This document shows positions 57,081 to 64,000 of a stretch of DNA of 64,000 nucleotides, piece after piece. The position numbers and the translations under genes are program-made. The notes under the pieces are model-generated. The model was not told the origin of the DNA. It saw nothing but the letters and a program-made list of their open reading frames with translations, and did no database searches. How positions within the stretch are numbered: position 1 is the first letter of the stretch; each line of letters opens with the position of its first letter. Source of the DNA: Ignavibacteria bacterium. Its GTDB lineage: Bacteria > Bacteroidota > Ignavibacteria > Kapaibacteriales > UBA4661. Location: the NCBI GenBank assembly GCA_947459425.1, contig CANHDJ010000010.1, positions 16,292-80,291 of the forward strand, given 5' to 3'.

Positions 57081-57140
57081 AGGCAGGCGACGCTTTTGTT
57101 TGGGTTTGCCAGAATACCATATAGCGGTATCTACAAATAT

Positions 57141-60100
57141 TTACCGTGAAAGCATCATCACAACACGCTTTCCGCCTGTTGTGCCGATTGTCTGTATATG
57201 GGCAAAATACACACCGCCAGCAAGCGTTTGCCCGCCTTCGCCGCGCCCATCCCAGACGATACGCTGTTTGCCCGCTTGAGTGCCGGACAACGTCAGTGTC
57301 CGCACCACAACACCATTGGACGAAAGAATCACAACCCGCGCCGAACCTTGTTCACGCTGCGTCCATGCAATAGTCGTTTCGTTGCTAAAAGGATTAGGAT
57401 AGCTTTGTGCTGGCACTTCATCAGTCGTCATGCTCTCTGTATCGGTGTTGCTGTCTGCTTGCGATAAGGCTTCGGGGAGATTTGCTGTCAGGAAAACACT
57501 TGTTTGCAAGGCAGTACCATTCTCGCTTGCGCTATGGATGACTTCTCCACGGTAGGGGCTGCCGATAACAGCTTCAGTTGTACGAACAATAATTGTTGCA
57601 GCCATCACTCCTTCGTGTGGTGTGAGCGTTAATACGGAGGTGAATCCTCCAAAGCGGCTTAAACTGATTTCTGCACCGCGTGGCGCGGTAATTTGTACTG
57701 GATTGGCTATGCCCTCGCAGTCAAGCTGGTAAGCGCTCATGGCGCTAGGCTGGGTACGAGTCACAGCACCAAAGTCTATTGTTCTTGCCGTGCCTAGACC
57801 CTTAATCACCATGCTTGGAGGGCTGCTTGTGCCGAGCAAACGCAATGTCGCAGTTGTACCGTTCAACTGATGAACAATTGCGCCGGAGAAAATGCCTGAC
57901 CAGCGAGGTGCAAAGCGGACAACAATAAAATGGCGTGTTAAGGTGTTATGCGGTGGAATCGTCAAACTCTGCCGCCCTGTATCCCCTTCCGAGAAAGCAA
58001 GGTTGAAACCCTCCGACGCAACAAGCGTTATCGGCGTTGTGGCGCTTGTCACTTCGAGCAGATACGTTGCCGTCGAGGTGAGGCGCTGAGGCACATAGCC
58101 GAAATTGAGTACGCCGAATTGGGCTTGCGGAGAACGAAATATGGCGGCTGACACTGGAATAACTCCTTGTACCATTAGCACCGAGCGAACATCACCAACG
58201 CTATGCGTGATGCGGCTTACAAGCGTTCCCTGTGTGCTGGCAACGATGCGAACAAAAATATCATCCGCAACCGTTCTTTCTATCGGCGAAAGACGTAATT
58301 CCTGACTCCAAGGACCATTTCTGCTGAGAGAAATCATTACACCTGTTGCGGCGGTTACAACGACGGGTGCATCAAGATTGGTTGCCTGAAGAAAGTACGA
58401 TGCGACCGTGCTTTGACCAAATGGGATGTTCCCAAAGCGCAGTTCCGGCTGATGAGTCAGGAACGAGCGATGCGTAAAGCCGATAACAGGAAGCGTCGCC
58501 ACCGCATTCCCCGACCAATGAAGAATACTTCCTTGAAACATACCATCTCGGCGTGGCAAACCGCGAACCCAAACACTTGCACGGAAGACACTGGTGTCTT
58601 GCTGCTTGGGCATTGGAATTTCCAAACGCGATTGCCATGTGCCGGTGGAAGAAATTGCTATTTGAATATCCCCCGAAGCGGAGACTACAAGCGGAGCGGC
58701 AAGCGCCCAGCCCTGCACACTGTATTGAAGCGGCGTGGAGACTTCTCCTGCACGTGTCAAAGGTATGGTTAGCGATTGTGGGTGCAGCGTTAGTATAGCA
58801 CTCGTGTCAACCGCGCCGAAGAGTGCCACTTCTATCGTCTCGACTTGTCCATCGTACATAAGGCGCAATGTCGCCGAGCGTCCCCGAAGTGCTGTGGGGC
58901 GATAGCGGACGGCAATACTCTGCGTTTCACCTGCTGCGAGTGCTGTCCCGACGGGGTGGGAGTTGCTGACGATGCTAAAATCGGCAGCATCAGCACCGGA
59001 AATGCCGACCGAACGCATCGTGAACACGGACGATGACGAGGTGTTTTGCAAGGAGAGCGTCATCCTAAAGTCCGTATTGACGCGCAGTGCGGGAAAGGAA
59101 AGCGCCGAAGTTGTCGGCTGTACGCCTGCCGGAACGGTGAATGTTTGGGCAGAAGTAGGCGTATTGGTCGGAGTCACAACTTCGACCGCGCCCGTTGAGC
59201 CGACTCCCACGATAGCCGTAATTTGTGTTGGGCTGTCAATCGTAAAAGATTGCGCTTCCGTGCCACCAAAGCGCACGGCAGTAGCGTTGTGGAAGTTGAT
59301 TCCTGAAATAACGACTCGTGTGCCTCGACCACCACTTGTCGGCGCTATCGAAGCGATAGCGGCGAGCTGCTGTCCCGTGTTACCGCCATTTCCACCATTT
59401 CCACCGTTGCCGCCTGAATTACCGCCATTGCCGTTGCTGGTCGTGATGGTAAAAGATTGCGATGACGCGGCAGTATTGGTTGGCGTAACAACTTGTATTG
59501 CTCCTGATGGGCTGTTCGGTGCGATAATTGCTGTGATGCGTGTATTGTCCAACACCGAGAAATAGAGCGCGTTCACCCCACCAAAGCGTACTGCACTGGC
59601 TAAATTAAACCCACTACCCGTGATAAGAACAGCAGTTCCGGCATTCCCACTTGTCGGAGCGAATGAGCTGATACTTGCCGATTGTTGCTGACCGGTATTT
59701 CCACCATTTCCGCCACCACCGCTAAAGGTAAATGCTTGTGCGGAAAAGGCGGTATTACTCAGCGTCACAACCTGCACCGTTCCACTTGCACCCGCACCAA
59801 CAATGGCGGTAATGCGTGTGGGACTGTTGACCGTGAAGGATTGTGCAGCCGCGCCACCAAAGCGCACGGCGCTAACATTGGTAAAATTACTGCCCGTAAT
59901 CACAACCGTTGTGCCTTGTGCGCCGCTCAAGGGCGCAAAAGCACTTATTGTAGCTGGCGGCGGTGGTGCGACGTAAGTGAAATTTTGCGCAGAAACAGCC
60001 GTGTTCTGCGACGTTGCCACTTGCACTGTGCCGCTTGCACCCGCACCAAGAATCGCCGTGATTTGTGTGGGGCTGTTGACCGTGAAAAACGCAGCATTCG

Positions 60101-61847
60101 TGCCGCCAAAGCGCACCGATGCTACATTAGCGAATCCGCTGCCCGTGATGATGACCGACGCGCCTTGTCCGCCGCTTGTTGGCGTAAAGGAGGTAATCGA
60201 AGCAGGTGGCAGCGTAAAGGTAAACGGCTGTGCAGAAATGGCGGTATTATTTGCCGTAACAACTTGTATCATGCCGCTTGCGCCCGCCGCTACAACTGCC
60301 GTAATCTGCGTGGGGCTGTTGACCGTGAACGATTGCGCTGCCACGCCACCAAAGCGCACAGCGCTTACGTTCACAAAGTTTGTACCCGATATGACCACCG
60401 AAGCGCCCTGTCCGCCACTTGCGGGGCTGAAGGACGTGATAGAAGAAGTTTGCGCGACAACACCCGCCACGCTCAGGCACGATGCGGCTTCGGCGCGAGT
60501 GCGCATGAGGGCAGCACATTGCGGATGGAACATCACATCAATATTGCTAATGCCGCCGGACAAGGTATGGCAATAGCTCATAATCGTTCCGCGACTGCGA
60601 ACAACGGCGGGAATACAAGTTTGACCAGGTTCGATAGCGCACCTATCAAGCGGACCGCCTGCCCATGAGCAGCTATGCGTGTGCGGCGACCCGAAATTAT
60701 GCCCCAATTCGTGCGCAACGACAATCGTTGTCCAACCTGGATCAATCGGAAATGTGGCTCGTAAATTTGCCGAAACCCCATAGCCGCCAGTGCGACTGCA
60801 CAGTGCATTCAAATAGGCAACACCGCCGCCGAGTGAGCGTGAGGACAGCAAATGCGTCAAATCGCGGTTAATACCCGCGTGTGTGGTGTTCCAAATATTA
60901 GCCAAGGAAGGCAAAATTGCACCGGGTGAGTTCAAACTTGCGTAAGGGTCGGGCGTTGTCCAGACTTGAACGTGAGAAACACGAAGTTGTGTATTGATGT
61001 CGCGCTCATAAATTTGCGACACTGCCGCAATCACGCTTCCGGCGTACTGTGTGGCTTGCGATTGGCTAGCGCCGAGTGCTTGATAGGTGGCAAAATCAAT
61101 AACAACCGCTATCTCCGCTTCAAGACGCGATACGGACTGCAATGATGCGCCATTTTTTGAGGATTGCTGCGGCGTGTCGCCTGTATGGTCGTGGTCAGCA
61201 TCGTGGTCGGAATCGGCAGCATCACAGGAGAATGCACGTGGCGTATTGAGGTCGTTGGAGGAATAAAGGGCATACACGTCGCTGTTCTCGGAAGTGGCTT
61301 GGGAAGGGTCGTCCGGGCTGTTGGGTATTGATTCGATGTTGAAGGTTTCACCGCCGGAGCGCAGTGTCATCATCATTTTGCCGCCGCTTACGCTCATATT
61401 GACAAACGACGATTTTTCGCCATCAATCGCGCCGCGATAGAGCATAAAATCATCATCAAGGGCAATGGGTATCTCGCCATTGGCGGTTTTCGCCGTGAAA
61501 GTTGCGTTTGGCGTAAAAGCATTGTAGGACTGCAAGGAAACCTTCACCATCCGCCCTTCAAGCGGCAGCGCCAACGAAAGGCTTTGGCGTTTTTGCGAGA
61601 GCATTTGCCGAAAAACATCTTGTTTGAGCGTCAAGAGTGCATAGCGCGAAAATGCTTGCTTCGCACGGTTTGAAGCGCCTTGCAGGCGAGACGACGCTGT
61701 GCTTGGTGATACAGACGGAACTGCTTCAAACAGCGTAAAGGTCTGAGCCTGAAGCGACAGAGCAACAGCAATGCTCAAAAAAGCGACGCACAGCATCAAA
61801 TGGGCGAGGTGCATCCTTATTGGCAGGGAGTTTTTGGAGGGGTACAT
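57141..61847 (-). CDS. Secreted reprolysin-like metalloprotease with IPT repeats and T9SS tail
   Basis: About 1568 residues (ATG 61847; 61814 also possible, both give a signal peptide HLMLCVAFLSIAVALSLQAQ). A propeptide of ~200 residues precedes an M12-type zinc protease domain: AEIAVVIDFATYQAL, then the active site HELGHNFGSPHTH near residue 380 and the Met-turn GTIMSYCH. Five IPT repeats (~470-910) follow, separated by Gly/Asn linkers; then a choice-of-anchor-D/ASH-like domain (LSFPALRVNTDFRMTLSLQN) and four related ~100-residue repeats; finally a FlgD-like T9SS sorting domain (SYPNPFSNETTIAW). It is likely released or surface-bound and degrades host or environmental protein. Confidence 0.92.
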   Translation of the reverse strand: MYPSKNSLPIRMHLAHLMLCVAFLSIAVALSLQAQTFTLFEAVPSVSPSTASSRLQGASNRAKQAFSRYALLTLKQDVFRQMLSQKRQSLSLALPLEGRMVKVSLQSYNAFTPNATFTAKTANGEIPIALDDDFMLYRGAIDGEKSSFVNMSVSGGKMMMTLRSGGETFNIESIPNSPDDPSQATSENSDVYALYSSNDLNTPRAFSCDAADSDHDADHDHTGDTPQQSSKNGASLQSVSRLEAEIAVVIDFATYQALGASQSQATQYAGSVIAAVSQIYERDINTQLRVSHVQVWTTPDPYASLNSPGAILPSLANIWNTTHAGINRDLTHLLSSRSLGGGVAYLNALCSRTGGYGVSANLRATFPIDPGWTTIVVAHELGHNFGSPHTHSCSWAGGPLDRCAIEPGQTCIPAVVRSRGTIMSYCHTLSGGISNIDVMFHPQCAALMRTRAEAASCLSVAGVVAQTSSITSFSPASGGQGASVVISGTNFVNVSAVRFGGVAAQSFTVNSPTQITAVVAAGASGMIQVVTANNTAISAQPFTFTLPPASITSFTPTSGGQGASVIITGSGFANVASVRFGGTNAAFFTVNSPTQITAILGAGASGTVQVATSQNTAVSAQNFTYVAPPPPATISAFAPLSGAQGTTVVITGSNFTNVSAVRFGGAAAQSFTVNSPTRITAIVGAGASGTVQVVTLSNTAFSAQAFTFSGGGGNGGNTGQQQSASISSFAPTSGNAGTAVLITGSGFNLASAVRFGGVNALYFSVLDNTRITAIIAPNSPSGAIQVVTPTNTAASSQSFTITTSNGNGGNSGGNGGNGGNGGNTGQQLAAIASIAPTSGGRGTRVVISGINFHNATAVRFGGTEAQSFTIDSPTQITAIVGVGSTGAVEVVTPTNTPTSAQTFTVPAGVQPTTSALSFPALRVNTDFRMTLSLQNTSSSSVFTMRSVGISGADAADFSIVSNSHPVGTALAAGETQSIAVRYRPTALRGRSATLRLMYDGQVETIEVALFGAVDTSAILTLHPQSLTIPLTRAGEVSTPLQYSVQGWALAAPLVVSASGDIQIAISSTGTWQSRLEIPMPKQQDTSVFRASVWVRGLPRRDGMFQGSILHWSGNAVATLPVIGFTHRSFLTHQPELRFGNIPFGQSTVASYFLQATNLDAPVVVTAATGVMISLSRNGPWSQELRLSPIERTVADDIFVRIVASTQGTLVSRITHSVGDVRSVLMVQGVIPVSAAIFRSPQAQFGVLNFGYVPQRLTSTATYLLEVTSATTPITLVASEGFNLAFSEGDTGRQSLTIPPHNTLTRHFIVVRFAPRWSGIFSGAIVHQLNGTTATLRLLGTSSPPSMVIKGLGTARTIDFGAVTRTQPSAMSAYQLDCEGIANPVQITAPRGAEISLSRFGGFTSVLTLTPHEGVMAATIIVRTTEAVIGSPYRGEVIHSASENGTALQTSVFLTANLPEALSQADSNTDTESMTTDEVPAQSYPNPFSNETTIAWTQREQGSARVVILSSNGVVVRTLTLSGTQAGKQRIVWDGRGEGGQTLAGGVYFAHIQTIGTTGGKRVVMMLSR

Positions 61848-62042
61848 AGTTGCGCTCACAGAAAGGGGTGAAAAAAGATAAAAAATTGTTTGTATCGAAT
61901 TGTGTGAATAATTGTTCTTGATTGATTGGGACAAAATTCGCTGTTTTCCGTGCTGGAAACATGATGCTCTTGGTCAGGACTTTCTATGCGAAAAGGTCAT
62001 GGTTTGCTATGCCGAAAAGTCATAGTGCGGTCGAGACAAACG

Positions 62043-62073
62043 TTGTTTTTTAGCCATAGATTTTGTAGCTTTG
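62043..62073 (+). promoter_or_regulatory. Bacteroidota-type promoter of the DUF5618-nuoD unit
   Basis: TTG (62043-62045), a 20-nt spacer and TAGCTTTG (62066-62073) match the -33/-7 pattern; start predicted near 62080, about 40 nt before the ATG at 62120. Confidence 0.6.
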
Positions 62074-62119
62074 GCTTTTGTTGCCGTTATTGAATTTCCC
62101 TTCATCGTCACTACTAGCA

Positions 62120-62545
62120 ATGTCCCAGAACGTCCATCACAACACGGAACTTGTCGAATCAAAGCAACGTTTAATGAAAGAAGCACGGCGCTATTTGGCA
62201 AACGGCAAAGAAACCGTGAGCAAAAGCCCGATAGATGGTAAGTTGTACGTGGATGAAAAATACGTCCGCGAAGGAGCCGGAATAGCCTATCTTGCAGCGT
62301 TGAAGGCGATGGATGCGTATTTGGTCGGACGTGGCGTTGCGATGGAGGCTCTCCCCAAATCCATCGAAGAATATTGGACGGCAAAGAAAAAGCACATTCC
62401 GCATAATGGAAAATTTTCGCAAAGCCTGACGATTGCCTATAAAACCTTGCACATTGCGGCATATTACCAAGGCTTGAACACGGTGAGCAATCTGAAAGAA
62501 GGCTTTCAAGCGGTGCGAGAGATTATTACGATGCTAGACGAGTAA
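62120..62545 (+). CDS. DUF5618 family protein
   Basis: A 141-residue helical protein. LMKEARRYLANGKETVSKS, then KYVREGAGIAYLAALKAMDAYL and FSQSLTIAYKTLHIAAYYQG match the DUF5618 pattern of Bacteroidota (HEPN-like helical bundle); the function is unknown. The ATG at 62120 follows the promoter closely; an ATG at 62078 would add 14 residues but would lie at the predicted transcript start. nuoD is 79 nt downstream on the same strand. Confidence 0.7.
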   Translation: MSQNVHHNTELVESKQRLMKEARRYLANGKETVSKSPIDGKLYVDEKYVREGAGIAYLAALKAMDAYLVGRGVAMEALPKSIEEYWTAKKKHIPHNGKFSQSLTIAYKTLHIAAYYQGLNTVSNLKEGFQAVREIITMLDE

Positions 62546-62551
62546 TCATGC

Positions 62552-62594
62552 GACATTCATAACACAAGACATTCGCAACACAAGACATTCACAG
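62552..62594 (+). repeat. Short 16-bp tandem repeat before nuoD
   Basis: Two full units (GACATTCATAACACAA, GACATTCGCAACACAA) and a partial third (GACATTCACAG) fill much of the 79-nt gap between the DUF5618 gene and nuoD. Confidence 0.8.
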
Positions 62595-62624
62595 CCCTCA
62601 TTACCCACATTTCAAAAAAGCACT

Positions 62625-63920
62625 ATGGATAAAGATATTATCCCCCTGACCGCCACGACGACGCTAGAGCGCATCCGCCACGTCCGGCAAAATAAGATGA
62701 TTCAAAAAGTGCTGGACAAAGACACCAGCATTATGATCGAAGACCCGTTGGAGCATGAAATGGTGCTGAATATGGGACCTCAGCACCCCGCAACGCATGG
62801 TGTATTGCGTGTTTTGCTGAAAGTTGACGGCGAGACTGTTACCAAATGTGTTCCCGAACTCGGCTATCTGCATCGTGGGTTTGAGAAATTGGCGGAAAAC
62901 ATGAATTACCATGAGTTTATCCCGCATACTGACCGCCTTGATTATATCGCACCAATGTCCAATAATGTCGCTGTAACGATGGCGTTTGAGAAATTGGCAA
63001 ACGTGGAAGTGCCGGAACGCGGGCAGTGGGTACGGATGATGGTATGCGAATTGGCGCGTCTTTCCTCGCACCTTTTGGCAATGGGTTGTACGGCAATGGA
63101 CGTTGGGGCGCTGACGGTTTTTATCTGGACGTTTGCCGAGCGCGAAAAACTCTATGACCTTTTTGAAGAAATTTGCGGCGCACGCTTCACAACAAGCTAT
63201 TCCCGCATCGGCGGCGTTGCGAACGACCCGCATCCCGAACTTTTGAAAACCATTCGCCAATGGCTCAATGAATTTCCAGAGAAACTCAAGCAAAGCGAGG
63301 GCTTGGTGATGAAAAACCGCATCTTTATTGACCGCATGGCGGGTGTGGGCTATTTACCGAAAGAAAAAGCGATTGCGCTTGGCGTGACGGGACCTTGCTT
63401 GCGGGCTTCGGGCGTGGCGTATGATTTGCGCCGATTGAAGCCGTATATGCAGTATGACAAGGTTGATTTTGATGTTATCACCGATACCGATGGTGATTCG
63501 TGGGCGCGGTTCAAAGTGCGTGGCGCGGAGATGTGGGAAAGCGTGAAAATCCTGCATCAAGTCATTGACAAACTCGAAACGCTCAAAGGTCCTGTTTTGG
63601 CGAATAATCCCAAGCACGTCGCACCGCGCAAAGCCGAGATTTATACCCGCATGGAAGAACTGATTAACGATTTTATGCTGGTGAATTACGGCACAATGCC
63701 GCCTAAAGGTGAGGCATATGCTTCAATTGAAAACTCGAAAGGCGAACTTGGCTTCTACGTCGTCAGTGATGGCTCCGGGCAGCCATGGAAATGCAAAATC
63801 AAATCGCCCTCGACGACGAATCTTCAGGCACTTCCCTATATGGCTGAAGGGTCGATGATATCGGATGTTGTCGCCATTATCGGTTCGATTGACCCTGTGA
63901 TGGGCGAAGCGGATAAGTGA
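62625..63920 (+). CDS. nuoD: NADH-quinone oxidoreductase subunit D
   Basis: A 431-residue subunit of complex I, part of the peripheral arm that forms the quinone pocket. NMGPQHPATHGVLRVLLKVDGE carries the conserved quinone-site His region; GYLHRGFEKLAE, YIAPMSNNVAVTMAFEKL, ARLSSHLLAMG and SKGELGFYVVSDGSGQPWKC are family hallmarks. An N-terminal extension of ~35 residues precedes the conserved part. nuoC, which normally lies directly upstream, is replaced by a DUF5618 gene; the next 80 nt show no clear start of nuoE. Confidence 0.96.
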   Translation: MDKDIIPLTATTTLERIRHVRQNKMIQKVLDKDTSIMIEDPLEHEMVLNMGPQHPATHGVLRVLLKVDGETVTKCVPELGYLHRGFEKLAENMNYHEFIPHTDRLDYIAPMSNNVAVTMAFEKLANVEVPERGQWVRMMVCELARLSSHLLAMGCTAMDVGALTVFIWTFAEREKLYDLFEEICGARFTTSYSRIGGVANDPHPELLKTIRQWLNEFPEKLKQSEGLVMKNRIFIDRMAGVGYLPKEKAIALGVTGPCLRASGVAYDLRRLKPYMQYDKVDFDVITDTDGDSWARFKVRGAEMWESVKILHQVIDKLETLKGPVLANNPKHVAPRKAEIYTRMEELINDFMLVNYGTMPPKGEAYASIENSKGELGFYVVSDGSGQPWKCKIKSPSTTNLQALPYMAEGSMISDVVAIIGSIDPVMGEADK

Positions 63921-64000
63921 TGTTTTGACGGGTGAATTATACAAAGAGCCGTCGCCGAAGAGGAGTGGGGGCGCCGCACGCGAAAACAAACCCCCCAACA

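Noticed and set aside
62552..62594. Tandem 16-bp repeats considered as a CRISPR
   Set aside because: Units are contiguous with no spacers and only 2.5 copies; no cas genes are present.
63723..63998. Minus-strand open frame over the nuoD end and window edge
   Set aside because: It overlaps the conserved nuoD C-terminus in antisense and has no family features.
1..64000. tRNA and rRNA genes
   Set aside because: No T-loop plus acceptor arrangement and no rRNA core sequences were recognised; a tRNAscan run would be decisive.

Overview
The window looks like a chromosome fragment from the Bacteroidota/Chlorobiota side of the FCB superphylum; a Kapabacteria- or Ignavibacteria-like lineage is my best guess, and no 16S gene is present to test it. 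The evidence is two very large secreted proteins that end in type IX secretion (T9SS) sorting domains, a two-component regulator-propeller/Y_Y_Y sensor kinase, DUF6702 and DUF5618 family genes, and four promoters with the Bacteroidota layout TTG-N20-TAnnTTTG. Most housekeeping genes have weak or no Shine-Dalgarno sites.

Layout. 1-12.8 kb: the 3' part of a giant NHL/IPT-repeat T9SS protein (40 IPT repeats visible, about 3300 residues in the window), then a TonB-dependent receptor and a YfiR-like periplasmic protein. 12.8-19.8 kb: a DUF2339 membrane protein, a DUF6702 protein, type II NADH dehydrogenase, cinA, and rplU-rpmA with a recent 111-bp tandem duplication of the rpmA 3' end. 20-29.9 kb: a secreted leucine-rich-repeat protein, a flippase, a chemoreceptor, a carboxymuconolactone decarboxylase-like protein, prfB with its programmed +1 frameshift, an MBL-fold hydrolase, a small TPR protein and a NUDIX hydrolase. 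30-34.3 kb: parA, parB, acpS, arginase and an outer-membrane protein. 34.4-39.3 kb: a large sensor kinase followed by a REC-histidine kinase. 39.5-45.1 kb (minus strand): rpsA, dapD, a DMT transporter and a second chemoreceptor. 45.1-46.6 kb: a small accessory patch with hairpins, a candidate structured RNA and a PIN-domain toxin/antitoxin pair. 46.6-51.7 kb: a DNA/RNA endonuclease, pstA-pstB-lipoprotein-phoU and a tectonin-like secreted propeller. 51.7-57.1 kb (minus): arginine deiminase, a CtlX-like citrulline hydrolase, dienelactone hydrolase and a third chemoreceptor. 57.1-61.8 kb (minus): a secreted reprolysin-like metalloprotease with five IPT repeats and a T9SS tail. 62-64 kb: a DUF5618 protein and nuoD.

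How the genes work together. Arginase, arginine deiminase and CtlX together could take arginine to ornithine by two routes without ornithine carbamoyltransferase. PstAB/PhoU form a phosphate-uptake module that lacks pstS and pstC here. NDH-2 and NuoD feed electrons from NADH into the quinone pool. Three chemoreceptors without che genes imply a chemosensory system elsewhere. Surface biology is prominent: two T9SS giants, a TonB receptor, an LRR protein, a tectonin-like protein and a barrel protein.

Most notable non-genic signals: a roughly 29-bp hairpin element found 17-61 nt downstream of four stop codons, always in the same orientation to the upstream gene; the rpmA duplication, which broke one copy of a terminator arm; and a region at 45.3-45.6 kb with a 14-bp closing stem containing G-U wobbles plus mutually exclusive internal stems. 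All calls come from reading the sequence and translations; no database search was run.
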